Below are positions 1 through 9,302 of a stretch of 64,000 bases of DNA, piece by piece. A program made the translations under genes and the position numbers. The stretch spans positions 3,596,001 to 3,660,000 of the forward strand of contig OZ244212.1 in the NCBI GenBank assembly GCA_965216695.1. The letters are read 5' to 3'. The first letter of the stretch is position 1. Each line of letters opens with the position of its first letter. The notes beneath the pieces were generated by a model, which worked only from the letters and a program-made list of their open reading frames with translations, searched no databases and was not told where the DNA came from. This stretch comes from G965216695 sp965216695 (GTDB lineage Bacteria > Pseudomonadota > Gammaproteobacteria > Pseudomonadales > Azotimanducaceae).

Positions 1-696
1 CGGGCCGTTGTACAGCAACTCGACCGCGTCGGCGCCATAGCGACCCTCTGTGGATGCATAAAAGTCCTCGCGGATGGGGTAGTACGTCGAGAACGCGACG
101 AGCTTGTCGAAATACGCGATCGGCCGTTCGAATTCCACGTGCAGCGTGTGTGCATCGGGTGCGGTGACGCCCAGGGCGTCCAGAGGCAGTTTGCCCTGAT
201 TGACCTGCTCGCCGTTTTTGATCGGGTACAGAATGAACGCGTACTCGGACGCGGTCTTGGGCGCAAGCGCCGTGCGCCAGGCAAAGATGAAGTCGTCAGC
301 TGTAACGGGTTGGCCGTCACTCCATCTGGCATCGGTGCGCAGTTGGAACGTAGCGCCGTCGTTTCGAATGTCCCATGTGTGCGCTACGCCGGGAACGAGC
401 TGGTTGCTGGCGTCGTAGCGTAGGAGCCCTTCCATCACATGGCCCAGTACCATGCCGCTCAACATGTCGGTGGAGCGGGTGCTGTCCAGCTGCGGTGGTT
501 CGTCGGTGAGCAACAGGCGCACCTTGTTCTGAGCCACATCTACGCCGGGACCCGCGGCGGCCTCGCCGGTGAGGCCGGACGCCCACCCGAGCAGATACAT
601 CAGCGCCGCCACGCCGCCGATCGCGAGCAGCGCGTACCAGGCCAGGCGCTTACCGGCGCTTGCGGTGAATCGGTCGTCTGCGGCGACTGTGCTCAA
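1..696 (-). CDS. ABC transporter substrate-binding protein, family 5 (partial)
   Basis: Open reading frame running off the left edge; 232 N-terminal residues are visible, starting from TTG at 696 because no in-frame ATG lies upstream. Residues about 15-35 form a hydrophobic signal anchor, followed by the mature fold of oligopeptide/dipeptide-binding proteins: LLTDEPPQLDS, then GMVLGHVMEGLLRYD and WSDGQPVTADDFIFAWR, a hallmark block of SBP family 5 (OppA/DppA). The family captures peptides or similar solutes for an ABC importer; the ligand cannot be read here. It lies 49 bases downstream of the VWA gene on the same strand, so it may end that operon. No lipobox cysteine is visible near the anchor, so it may be tethered by the segment itself. 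Confidence 0.8.
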   Translation of the reverse strand, partial: MSTVAADDRFTASAGKRLAWYALLAIGGVAALMYLLGWASGLTGEAAAGPGVDVAQNKVRLLLTDEPPQLDSTRSTDMLSGMVLGHVMEGLLRYDASNQLVPGVAHTWDIRNDGATFQLRTDARWSDGQPVTADDFIFAWRTALAPKTASEYAFILYPIKNGEQVNQGKLPLDALGVTAPDAHTLHVEFERPIAYFDKLVAFSTYYPIREDFYASTEGRYGADAVELLYNGP

Positions 697-745
697 TGTC
701 GGAATCTCTCCGTTCGAACCGGCCCGGCAGGGCCCAAACGACAGG

Positions 746-2251
746 CTACGCGAACTTCAACAGGTTACCTACCACACGCTCCAGATGCATCAGCGAATTG
801 CATACCTCTGCCTGATGGCAGTACGCACTGTATTTGCGCATCTCCGCGTCCCCTACCTGCCAGTTGCTGCGCGGCTCCGGGTTCAGCCAGATCAGGCGCT
901 TGCAGCGCTCGTACATCTCCTTCAGTACTTCTGCTTTGGCGTCGCCGTAGTTGTTGCGCGCGTCGCCCAGAATGATGATCGTGGTGCGGTTGTCCACGTC
1001 GGGCAGGCAGCGGCGTTTGAAATCCACAAACGCCTGCCCATAGTCCGTGGAGCCGCCACCGTAGTCGCGCAGCGTCTTGGCGATGGCGTCTTCCAGCGTA
1101 TTGCGTTCGAAGAGTTCGGTCACTTCCGCGAGGTCCGAGGAGAACGCAAACGAGCGGACCTTCGGCATCACCTCCTCCAGGCTGTACAGAAACATCAGCA
1201 TGAAGCGGGCGTAGTTGGCAACGGAGCCGCTGACGTCGCAGATGGCAAACACCTTGGGCCGGTCGACTTTGATCGACTTCCAGTGCAGATCGAAGATCGC
1301 GCCGTCGTAACTCATGTTGTGGCGCAGGGTTCGCGGAACGTTGAGCTGTCCACGTTTGAAGATCTTTTTCCGCCGGGAGTGCATGGACACGAGTTTTTTG
1401 GCCATGCGGTACACGATTTCCTGGATCAGCCGGAAGCTCCGGTGCTCCACGTTGGACAGTTTCACCTTGCGCAGCGTTTCCTCGCGCAGGCGCTTGCCGG
1501 TAACGTCGGCGTGCAGCAGAAACTGTTTTTCGACGAAGTCCCGGACCTGCTCGCGCAGCGCGTCTCGCCGGCGGCGCAGTTCCTGGCCGAGGCGGCGGTC
1601 CGGTACCTCGGTATCCTTACGCAGTGCCGAGATCTCTCCGTTCAGCTCGCCGAGCCCCATGGCCTCCATGATGCGTTGTGTGTACAGGCCCTTCTGCGTG
1701 AAGACCTGAATCTCCCGCACATTCACCTGCTCGCCCGCGGCGGTCATCGCCATTGTGAGTTCCACGCGGGAATTCTGCATAAGCATCCTGCCGAGGGTCG
1801 ACGCGGCTGCGGTCATCGCGCCGGGACCGAGGTCCTCTTCTTCCTCCAACGGTTCGCTCAGGTAGGGGTTTTTCGATTTCGATTTGCCCTTGGCTTTGCG
1901 ATTGGATGTGGGGTCGCGCGGGCCGTCGTTGGCATTTGGTGACGCGGCGCCGCCGCCTTCTCCACCTTCTGCATCGTCGCTGTGTTCGTCGCCACCGTCG
2001 GCGCCCTGATTGTGTGCGTCTACCGTCGCCTGAACGTCGTCCATCGAGAAGAACTCGTTGAAACAGTGCAGGAAGGTTTCCTTCTCGTCTGCAGTCTTCG
2101 GCAGCGCGAGGGCCAGCGCGTCGCGTAGAGACGCTTTGTCCTGATAGCCGATCAGTTCCACCGTGCTCATCGCATCCAGCGTCTCGGCGGTGGACACGCG
2201 CACGTCACTGTTGCGCAGCGCGTGAATGAAGTTCGCTAGAGTGCGCTCCAC
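746..2251 (-). CDS. VWA-domain protein of the CoxE family
   Basis: 501 residues. The C-terminal half (about 330-500) is a von Willebrand A domain with the metal-ion-dependent adhesion motif DVSGS at 339-343 and a second block GGGSTDYGQAF. Residues about 80-145 are a low-complexity, acidic and then lysine-rich linker. CoxE-type VWA proteins pair with a MoxR AAA+ ATPase as a chaperone that matures or remodels a partner enzyme. The MoxR gene lies 15 bases upstream on the same strand, which supports that pairing. No CO-dehydrogenase genes are nearby, so the target is unknown. The ATG start fits the short spacing. Confidence 0.88.
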   Translation of the reverse strand: MERTLANFIHALRNSDVRVSTAETLDAMSTVELIGYQDKASLRDALALALPKTADEKETFLHCFNEFFSMDDVQATVDAHNQGADGGDEHSDDAEGGEGGGAASPNANDGPRDPTSNRKAKGKSKSKNPYLSEPLEEEEDLGPGAMTAAASTLGRMLMQNSRVELTMAMTAAGEQVNVREIQVFTQKGLYTQRIMEAMGLGELNGEISALRKDTEVPDRRLGQELRRRRDALREQVRDFVEKQFLLHADVTGKRLREETLRKVKLSNVEHRSFRLIQEIVYRMAKKLVSMHSRRKKIFKRGQLNVPRTLRHNMSYDGAIFDLHWKSIKVDRPKVFAICDVSGSVANYARFMLMFLYSLEEVMPKVRSFAFSSDLAEVTELFERNTLEDAIAKTLRDYGGGSTDYGQAFVDFKRRCLPDVDNRTTIIILGDARNNYGDAKAEVLKEMYERCKRLIWLNPEPRSNWQVGDAEMRKYSAYCHQAEVCNSLMHLERVVGNLLKFA

Positions 2252-2266
2252 GCGTAACTCTTGGCC

Positions 2267-3244
2267 CTACGCGAGCGCTTTGCTCGTGATGGCGTTGATG
2301 TCGGAATCGACGTTCTCGATGTCCTCCTGGAACTTCAGGATGACGTTCAGCGTGTCACGCACGAGCTTGGGGTCCAATGCTTCGGAATGCAGCAACAGTA
2401 GCGTGCGCGCCCAATCGATGGTTTCGGAGATTGCCGGTACCTTCTTCAGGTCCATTTCGCGCAGCTCCTGAATGAATGCAACGAGCTGGCGTCGCAGTTC
2501 GGCGGGAATCTCCGGTACGCGCGCCTGAATGATGCGCTGCTCGAGCTCCAGGTCCGGAAACGGGATGTACAGGTGTAGACAGCGGCGCTTCAGTGCGTCC
2601 GAGATTTCCCGGGTGTTGTTGCTCGTTAGAAACACGAGCGGCGGGTCGGTGATGGCTTTTACCGTACCGATCTCGGGTATCGACACCTGAAAGTCGGACA
2701 GCATCTCGAGCAGCAGCGATTCGAATTCGTGGTCGGATTTATCGACCTCGTCGATCAGCAGCACACAGCCGTCGGGTTCGCGCAACGCCTTCAGGAGCGG
2801 GCGTCGTTCCATGAACTCCTCGGAGAAGAAGATGTCGCCGAACTCGTGCAGCCGCTCGACTGATTCCGCGAATCCCCGCGCGCCCTGCAACACTTCGTCG
2901 AGGGTTTCTTTCAGCACCTGTGTGTACAGCAGCTGCTTGCCGTACTTCCATTCGTAGATGGCCTTCGCTTCGTCCAGCCCCTCGTAGCACTGCAGGCGGA
3001 TCAGCGGCAGCGACAGAATCTCGGACGCGGTCTTTGCGAGCTCGGTTTTGCCGACGCCGGGCGGGCCTTCAATGAGCACGGGTTTGCGCAGGTGGTAGGC
3101 CAGGTAGACGGCGGTGGCAATCTGGTCGCTGCAGATGTAGCGATGCGCTTCGCAGGCGTCTTTTATGCCGTCTATCGACGCGGTGATTTCACCCGCCGCG
3201 TTGTCGCTCGTTGTTGCCGTGCCCACGCAATTCCCCACGCGCAA
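2267..3244 (-). CDS. MoxR-family AAA+ ATPase
   Basis: 325 residues with Walker A GPPGVGKTE, Walker B VLLIDEVDK, sensor motif FLTSNNTREIS and an arginine-finger region DALKRRCLHLYIPFP, the layout of MoxR/CoxD AAA+ ATPases. These act with a VWA partner to insert cofactors or remodel protein complexes in the cytoplasm. The partner gene follows 15 bases downstream, and an MFS gene ends 15 bases upstream, suggesting one transcript. The start is uncertain: the frame opens with TTG at 3244, with in-frame GTG alternatives at 3238 and 3226; no ATG precedes the conserved domain. Confidence 0.9.
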   Translation of the reverse strand: MRVGNCVGTATTSDNAAGEITASIDGIKDACEAHRYICSDQIATAVYLAYHLRKPVLIEGPPGVGKTELAKTASEILSLPLIRLQCYEGLDEAKAIYEWKYGKQLLYTQVLKETLDEVLQGARGFAESVERLHEFGDIFFSEEFMERRPLLKALREPDGCVLLIDEVDKSDHEFESLLLEMLSDFQVSIPEIGTVKAITDPPLVFLTSNNTREISDALKRRCLHLYIPFPDLELEQRIIQARVPEIPAELRRQLVAFIQELREMDLKKVPAISETIDWARTLLLLHSEALDPKLVRDTLNVILKFQEDIENVDSDINAITSKALA

Positions 3245-3259
3245 AAACGGATGATTATC

Positions 3260-4633
3260 CTATGGGGAGTCCGGGCTGTATATGGCGTGATCGTAAGTCT
3301 GGGCGCGGTCCAGCGCGGTCCGGTAGGGCTTCAGCGACAGCGCCAGGCATACGATTGCGATCACGTAGTTGATGACCGCGAGCAGGGATATGGCCTTGCC
3401 GAGCGCGAGTTCGCTCTGGAATACAAAATCGCTTAGTACGGCCGGCAGGGAGGGGGCAAACGTATATGCCAGAAAATTGACCGCGATCAGGTAGAAGGCG
3501 ACCATCTGACCCCGCAACTCGTTGGGCGCGATGGATTGCAGCGTGGTCATCATCAGCCCGGGCGGCATCGCCATCATGAAGGTGACCGGAATGAGGAGTC
3601 CGATGGCGACCCAGGGGTTCGGCACCAGCGTCAGAGCCGTGGCGCAGGGGAGCAGGCCTACGGACGCCCACAGCACCAGGCGCATGGTGGCATCCTGGGT
3701 GCCCTTCGCGATCATCCGACCGGCCCAATAACCGGCGAGAACGCTGCCAAGAATGCCTACAACCATTGCAATCGCACCGTAGGTCAGGCCGATCTGCGTG
3801 CGGGTCCAGTCGTGGTTGCGCACGTAGTACTCGATCAGCCAGGCAAACAGAGAGAATCCCTGAATCGACAGGCACAGGTACGCGGTGAAGATCAGGCCGA
3901 ACAGCAGGCCGCGGCGCCGTACGAACCCCCAGACATCGGCAAAGGACGCGGACTGATCGGCCAACACGGTGCGCCCGTGACGGGCCGGCTCGCGCGTTGC
4001 CATTACCGCCACGGCCACCAGCAGACCCGGCACACCGACCAGCAGAAATACCATCTGCCACGAAAATACCTCGCCGAGCACGGGCAGGTGGACGTTGGGC
4101 GTGGCTTCCAGGTAGTCGATCAGCGGCCCGCCGACCATGTTTGCGAGACCCTGGCCGAGAAAGGGCGCGGAGGAGACGATGCCGATCGCGAACGGCAGCC
4201 GGCTTGCGGGAAACAGGTCGGCCAGCGTTGAATTGGCGGCGGGGCCAAGGGTCGCTTCGCCCACGCCAACCCCCATGCGGGCCAGAAACAGCTGCCAGTA
4301 CTGGGTGGCCATGCCGCATAGCGCCGTCATGGCGCTCCAGCTGGCTACACCGGCCGCCATCAGATTGCGGCGATTGTAGCGGTCGGTGAGCCGGCCGGCC
4401 GGATACGACATCAGGTTGTAGAAGAGGGCGAACGCGAGTCCCATGATCAGCGATACCTGCGTGTCGCTGATGCCGCCCAGGTCGCGCTTGATGGGCCCGA
4501 TCATCACGTTGAGAATCTGCCGGTCGATGAACGACAGCGTGGATGCGACGGTGAGCACGGCTACCACCCACCACAGATAGCGCGGGCTGTACTCGTGGCC
4601 GGTGGGGCCGCTGGTGTTGGGCGAGGCGCTCAT
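3260..4633 (-). CDS. MFS transporter
   Basis: 457 residues from the ATG at 4633, which overlaps the tesB stop codon as ATGA and so indicates translational coupling. Hydropathy shows about 12 membrane segments, with the MFS loop motif GRLTDRYNRRN after the second helix and a serine/glycine-rich conserved region around GVGEATLGPAANSTLADLFP. The pattern resembles the spinster/hexuronate-like MFS branch that moves organic anions or lipophilic compounds; the substrate cannot be assigned. Pairing with an acyl-CoA thioesterase suggests export or import of an acid released from CoA, which is inference. Confidence 0.85.
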   Translation of the reverse strand: MSASPNTSGPTGHEYSPRYLWWVVAVLTVASTLSFIDRQILNVMIGPIKRDLGGISDTQVSLIMGLAFALFYNLMSYPAGRLTDRYNRRNLMAAGVASWSAMTALCGMATQYWQLFLARMGVGVGEATLGPAANSTLADLFPASRLPFAIGIVSSAPFLGQGLANMVGGPLIDYLEATPNVHLPVLGEVFSWQMVFLLVGVPGLLVAVAVMATREPARHGRTVLADQSASFADVWGFVRRRGLLFGLIFTAYLCLSIQGFSLFAWLIEYYVRNHDWTRTQIGLTYGAIAMVVGILGSVLAGYWAGRMIAKGTQDATMRLVLWASVGLLPCATALTLVPNPWVAIGLLIPVTFMMAMPPGLMMTTLQSIAPNELRGQMVAFYLIAVNFLAYTFAPSLPAVLSDFVFQSELALGKAISLLAVINYVIAIVCLALSLKPYRTALDRAQTYDHAIYSPDSP

Positions 4634-5502
4634 GCGGTCAGCGGCGTGTCGTGTCGGCGCATCAACCCTTCCTGGCAGGTCGATGCCACGAGCGCGCCGT
4701 CCCGCGAGAAGATCAAACCCCGGTTGAAACCCCGGGCGCCGCTGGCCGATGGACTGTCCTGCGCGTACAGCAGCCATTCATCGGCACGGAACGGCCGGTG
4801 GAACCACATCGAATGATCCAGGCTCGCCATCTGCATGCGATTGTCCATATAGCTGATTGCGTGAGGAAGGGTCGCCGTATCGAGCAACGACCAGTCGGAC
4901 AGATACGCCAGCACGCACTGGTGCAGACGTTCGGAGTCGGGCAATGGAATCTGCGCCTTCATCCAGCAGAGCTGCCGTGCTGGTTTCTTCGCTGGTTTCA
5001 TCGGGTTAACCGGGTCGACCGGGCGCATCTCGACCGGCCGTACCTTGGTGTATTCGGTGTCGATCCCGTCGACGCCGGCGAGCCATTCCTCCCACAACGT
5101 GCGCTCGTCTTTCAGGGATTCCGGGTCGGGTGCGTCCGGCATCGGCGTCTGATGTTCGAAACCCTGTTCACCCACCTGAAAAGAGATGGACATACTGAAT
5201 ATGGCTTTGCCGCGCTGCACTGCGACCACACGGCGGGTCGTAAAACTGCGGCCGTCGCGAATGCGGTCCACGGTATAGAGGATTGGGATGCTCGTGTCCC
5301 CTGCGCGGAGAAAGTAGCCGTGCAGGGAGTGGGCGTGGCGGTCTTCGTCGACGGTGCGTGATGCGGCAACCAGTGCCTGGCCGATCACCTGACCGCCGTA
5401 CACCCGCTGCCAGCCGTCGTCCGGCGATATGGCACGGTAGTGGTTCTTTTCGATTTCTTCGAGCGTAAGGGTCTCCAGCAGCGTGTGGCGCGATGTGGTC
5501 AT
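4630..5502 (-). CDS. tesB: Acyl-CoA thioesterase II
   Basis: 290 residues, full length for TesB. It has two hotdog repeats: the N-terminal one carries VYGGQVIGQALVAA and LHGYFLRAGD, the C-terminal one SLDHSMWFHRPFRADEWLLY. The Asp of LDHSMWFH, the Ser/Thr region at SPSASGARGF and the Gln of TCQEG match the Asp-Thr-Gln catalytic triad of TesB. The enzyme hydrolyses medium- and long-chain acyl-CoA to free acid and CoA in the cytoplasm. It is the first gene of a minus-strand run (tesB, MFS, moxR, coxE, SBP) and is divergent from the monooxygenase block across about 170 bases. Confidence 0.93.
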   Translation of the reverse strand: MTTSRHTLLETLTLEEIEKNHYRAISPDDGWQRVYGGQVIGQALVAASRTVDEDRHAHSLHGYFLRAGDTSIPILYTVDRIRDGRSFTTRRVVAVQRGKAIFSMSISFQVGEQGFEHQTPMPDAPDPESLKDERTLWEEWLAGVDGIDTEYTKVRPVEMRPVDPVNPMKPAKKPARQLCWMKAQIPLPDSERLHQCVLAYLSDWSLLDTATLPHAISYMDNRMQMASLDHSMWFHRPFRADEWLLYAQDSPSASGARGFNRGLIFSRDGALVASTCQEGLMRRHDTPLTA

Positions 5503-5672
5503 GGGTGAGTTGAGTGCGGTTGAGACGGCTGAGCGCGCAGCCTACCAGTTCGAGATTGCCGGCGCCGCAGCTTTTGGCTGGGCGTGAACAGTGATCGGGT
5601 TTCGGTATTCCCGTACTGGGGAGATGCCTGCCTGATGCTAGTTTGGGGGGATTGATCCCAGAGGGTGAGGCG

Positions 5673-7226
5673 ATGGCGACGAGCGGGTTGCAGGCAGATC
5701 GAGATCAGCACGGCCAGGCGTGCATCGAGACGGACGTGTTGATCATTGGTGCGGGTATCTCTGGCATTGATGCAGCGCATCACCTGCGGGAGCAGCACCC
5801 GGACCGACGCTTTCTGATTCTGGAAAGCCAGGCAGAGATTGGCGGCACCTGGCGTACCCACCGTTACCCGGGTATCCGGTCCGACAGCGACCTGTTCACG
5901 TTCGGTTACAAGTGGAAACCCTGGATGAGCGCGCCGATCGCCACCGCTGAGGAAATTCTGAAGTACCTCAACGAGGTGGTAGACGAAGAGGAGCTGCGAC
6001 CGAAGATTCGCTTTGGCGTGACCGTGCGGCGCGCCGATTGGTCGAGCGACACGGCGCGGTGGACCGTTCACGCAGTAACGTCCGAGGGCGATCCGGTAAC
6101 GGTGCGTGCGGGTTTTCTCTGGATGTGCCAGGGGTACTACCGGCACGAGGAGGGATACACGCCGGATTGGCCGGGCATGGACCGGTTCGTCGGCAAAATC
6201 GTGCATCCGCAAACCTGGCCGGAAGACCTCGACTACCGGAACAAGTGCGTGCTCGTGATCGGTTCCGGCGCGACCGCGGCAACGGTGGTGCCCGCGATGG
6301 TGGAAGACGCAGCGCATGTGACGATGCTTCAACGTTCGCCCACCTACTTTGCACCGGCACCCAATCGCAATGACCTGGCGGACACCCTGAGGGCTTTGGA
6401 TGTGCCGGACGAATGGACCCACGAAATCGTCCGCCGGAAGATTCTTGCGGATCAGCAGGAGGTTACACGCCGTTCGTTCGAAGAGCCCGAAGCCCTCAAG
6501 GCCGAATTGATCGGTGCGGCGCGCGAGTACCTCGGCGATGACTTTGATGTGGAAACGCATTTCACACCGAATTACCGGCCGTGGCAGCAGCGCCTGGCGT
6601 TTCTGCCCGACGGCGACCTCTTTCAGGGCTTACGCGCCGGCAAGGCCACCGTTGTTACGGATCAGATCGATACGTTCACGGAGCGCGGCATACGCCTCGA
6701 ATCGGGTCGTGAACTCGAAGCCGACATCATTGTTACCGCTACCGGCTTCAACCTGAGCGTAATGGGCGATATTGCGTTCACCGTCGATGAACGCGCGGTG
6801 GATTTCGCGCACACGATCGGCTACCGGGGCGCGATGTTTACGGATATACCCAACTTGCTGTGGGTCTTTGGCTATTTCCGTGCGAGCTGGACGCTGCGGT
6901 CCGACCTTCTGAGTGAATTCGTGTGCCGATTGTTCGACCGCATGGACGAGCTGGGTGCCAATGTTGTAACGCCGCGCCTGCGCCCCGAAGACGCCGGTAT
7001 GCCGCGCCTGCCCTGGATAGATGACAACAATTTCAATCCGGGGTATCTGCAGCGCAGTTTGCATTTGATGCCGAAGCAGGGCGATCGCGCGCCGTGGATC
7101 TTCTCGCAGGACTATTGGGCGGAGAAGGATGAATTCCCTGCCGCCGATCTCGACGACGGCGCGTTGGTTTTCACGGCCGCGGAGGTGGCGGAAAGTTCGG
7201 GGGCACCCATCCCGGTGCGTGCGTGA
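5673..7226 (+). CDS. Flavin-containing monooxygenase, Baeyer-Villiger type
   Basis: 517 residues. An FAD-binding Rossmann motif GAGISGID lies near the N-terminus, followed by GGTWRTHRYPGIRSDSD, typical of Baeyer-Villiger and related flavoprotein monooxygenases. A second nucleotide motif, GSGATAAT, binds NADPH. The signature FVGKIVHPQTWP fits FxGxxxHxxxWP. Such enzymes insert one oxygen into ketones (giving esters or lactones) or oxidise heteroatoms. I chose the ATG at 5673, which has AGAGGG seven bases upstream, over an in-frame TTG at 5643. The stop overlaps the next gene's GTG start. A Baeyer-Villiger role fits the adjacent Rieske oxygenases and hydrolases. Confidence 0.88.
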   Translation: MATSGLQADRDQHGQACIETDVLIIGAGISGIDAAHHLREQHPDRRFLILESQAEIGGTWRTHRYPGIRSDSDLFTFGYKWKPWMSAPIATAEEILKYLNEVVDEEELRPKIRFGVTVRRADWSSDTARWTVHAVTSEGDPVTVRAGFLWMCQGYYRHEEGYTPDWPGMDRFVGKIVHPQTWPEDLDYRNKCVLVIGSGATAATVVPAMVEDAAHVTMLQRSPTYFAPAPNRNDLADTLRALDVPDEWTHEIVRRKILADQQEVTRRSFEEPEALKAELIGAAREYLGDDFDVETHFTPNYRPWQQRLAFLPDGDLFQGLRAGKATVVTDQIDTFTERGIRLESGRELEADIIVTATGFNLSVMGDIAFTVDERAVDFAHTIGYRGAMFTDIPNLLWVFGYFRASWTLRSDLLSEFVCRLFDRMDELGANVVTPRLRPEDAGMPRLPWIDDNNFNPGYLQRSLHLMPKQGDRAPWIFSQDYWAEKDEFPAADLDDGALVFTAAEVAESSGAPIPVRA

Positions 7227-7657
7227 AACAGCCGCATCTCTCGTCTGCGATGACCGCTTTCCCGTACTCGGTATCACCTGAGGCGACGCTCGCCGAGGCG
7301 CAGTCGCTGATGCTGCAGCACGCCGTGCGGCATCTGCCGGTGATGGACGAACACTCCGTAGTGGGGCTGCTGAGTGACCGGGACATGAAAGCCGCACTGG
7401 CCGAGGACTCAGATGGCAGCGGCGCGCACACGCCGTCCGTTGGCGATGTTTGTGTGCGGAATTGTTACGTCGTGGACCTGCACGCGCCGCTCGCGGAAGT
7501 GTTGCGCACGATGGTGCGGCTCCACATAGGCGCTGCGGTGGTGACCGCACGTGGTCGTCTTGCAGGCATTTTCACGGCGATGGACGCGTGCCGCACGCTT
7601 GCCGACGAGATCGACCGACACTATCCGGTGTTTGACGGACCGGATGAGGTGGCTTGA
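7223..7657 (+). CDS. CBS-domain protein
   Basis: 144 residues made of two CBS motifs and little else. Repeat 1 contains RHLPVMDEHSVVGLLSDRD and repeat 2 contains IGAAVVTARGRLAGIFTAMD. CBS pairs bind adenosyl ligands such as AMP, ATP or SAM and act as regulatory modules. The GTG start overlaps the preceding monooxygenase stop (GTGA), so it is probably translated with it and may sense energy state for that cluster; this is inference. The alternative is a free-standing stress-type CBS protein recruited by chance. Confidence 0.85.
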   Translation: MKQPHLSSAMTAFPYSVSPEATLAEAQSLMLQHAVRHLPVMDEHSVVGLLSDRDMKAALAEDSDGSGAHTPSVGDVCVRNCYVVDLHAPLAEVLRTMVRLHIGAAVVTARGRLAGIFTAMDACRTLADEIDRHYPVFDGPDEVA

Positions 7658-7720
7658 GGGGATACAACGAGAACTCGATCTGCCAACACAGACTATGACG
7701 AGGCACTGGGGGTGCGACCA

Positions 7721-9271
7721 ATGACAGAAACACTGACGGGCACCAACCGATCCGCGGGGGTGACATATCAGGAGATACTAGACGAAGACAGTCACCCGGT
7801 GCGTGACATTTTACGTGTGGATGCGCCGATGCCGCCGGGACCCACAAAGGTTCCGGTGGAACGGTATTTCTCGAAGGCATTCCACGATCTGGAAGTGGAG
7901 AAAGTATGGAAGCGCGTATGGCAGATGGCGTGCCACGAGGACGACATTCCCGACGTGGGCGACTATCACGTGTACGACATTGCGTCGCTGTCGTTTCTGG
8001 TGGTCCGTACCGGCGCTGATTCGTTCAAGGCCTACTGGAATGCCTGCCTGCACCGCGGGCGTCAACTGAAAGAGACGAGCGGCAAACACGCGCGTGGATT
8101 CCGCTGCCCCTTTCATGGTTGGGCCTGGAATCTGGACGGTTCCATCTTTCAGATTCCGTGCCAGTGGGACTTTCCCAGCGTTGAGCCGGAAGAGTACGCG
8201 CTGCCCGAGGTTCAGGTTGGCCGCTGGGGTGGGTTCATTTTCATCAATCCGGATGAGCACAACGCGCAGTCGTTAGAGGACTACCTTGGCAACCTGTCGG
8301 AACAGTTCACGCTGCTGCCGTACGAGCGCCGGTACAAGTCGGCGCACGTCGCGAAGATTTTGCGCTGTAACTGGAAGGTGGCGCAGGAGGCGTTCAGCGA
8401 GGCGTACCACGTAATTGCCACGCATCCCACAATTCTCGACTCCATTGGTGATGCGAACACGAAATACGACGTGTTCGGCAACTATTCGCGCGCAATGTCG
8501 CCCAACTTCACGCCGAGCCCGCATCTGGCAAACATGCCGGTGCGCGCTCCACTCGAGGATGCCCGCATGTACACGAAGCTGCGCCATCCGTTGAGCGGTT
8601 TTGTGTACGAGCGTGGCGACGACGGTCTGGTGTGGATTACGGACGACGACGGACGGGTCAGCCGCTTTACGGCAAAGGGTGAATGGGTAGATGGTCCGGT
8701 GGAGCACGCGGACATCCACATGTTGGACTGGATCGGCGGCGAGCAACTGCCGGACAGCGACGATGTGGGCGTGGTGGATCCTTCGTCGTTTCCGGCCGGT
8801 ACCAACGTTCGTGCGGAGATGGCCAAGGGCCCACGCGAAGCGTTACGCGCAACGCTCGGCGCCGAGGTCGATGGATTCAGCGACGCCGAGCTGCTCGACT
8901 CGATCTATTTGACCGTGTTTCCCAATTTCCATCCGTGGGGGTCGTTCAGCCGAATCGTCTACCGCTTCCGGCCGCATGGCGATAACCCCGACGAGTGTAT
9001 CCACGAGTGCATGTATTTCGATCCGGTCCCCGCGGACGGGCCGCGCCCTCCGGCTGCACCTATTCACTGGCTCGGACCCGACGACGACTGGGTTGAAGCG
9101 CCGGAACTGGGAATGCTTGCGAAAGTATTCAACCAGGACGTGGTGAACATGCCCTACGTGCAGAAGGGCTTGAAAACGATGAAACAGCCGTACGTAATTT
9201 TTGCCGACTACGGCGAAACCAAACCGCGCCACTTTCACGAGTTGCTCGAAGAGTGGATCAACAAACCGTAA
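7721..9271 (+). CDS. Rieske non-heme iron oxygenase, alpha subunit
   Basis: 516 residues. The Rieske [2Fe-2S] site is C109/H111 (CLHRG) and C129/H132 (CPFHGW). The mononuclear iron site follows as AFSEAYHVIATH, with H230 and H235 in the H-x4-H spacing and E227 where Asp is more common. The fold is that of ring-hydroxylating dioxygenase or monooxygenase alpha subunits, longer than the usual 430-460 residues because of an insertion after the iron site. No beta subunit, ferredoxin or reductase gene is adjacent, so electron partners must lie elsewhere. Start ATG 7721 has a G-rich stretch eight bases upstream; a GTG at 7712 is the alternative. Confidence 0.92.
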   Translation: MTETLTGTNRSAGVTYQEILDEDSHPVRDILRVDAPMPPGPTKVPVERYFSKAFHDLEVEKVWKRVWQMACHEDDIPDVGDYHVYDIASLSFLVVRTGADSFKAYWNACLHRGRQLKETSGKHARGFRCPFHGWAWNLDGSIFQIPCQWDFPSVEPEEYALPEVQVGRWGGFIFINPDEHNAQSLEDYLGNLSEQFTLLPYERRYKSAHVAKILRCNWKVAQEAFSEAYHVIATHPTILDSIGDANTKYDVFGNYSRAMSPNFTPSPHLANMPVRAPLEDARMYTKLRHPLSGFVYERGDDGLVWITDDDGRVSRFTAKGEWVDGPVEHADIHMLDWIGGEQLPDSDDVGVVDPSSFPAGTNVRAEMAKGPREALRATLGAEVDGFSDAELLDSIYLTVFPNFHPWGSFSRIVYRFRPHGDNPDECIHECMYFDPVPADGPRPPAAPIHWLGPDDDWVEAPELGMLAKVFNQDVVNMPYVQKGLKTMKQPYVIFADYGETKPRHFHELLEEWINKP

Positions 9272-9302
9272 GACGAATCGGGATGTGGAAGGAAAACGGA
9301 TT

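Noticed and set aside
569..1942. Long plus-strand frame opposite the VWA gene
   Set aside because: It is the antisense of a clear CoxE-type gene with MIDAS motif and shows His/Arg/Val-rich shadow composition.
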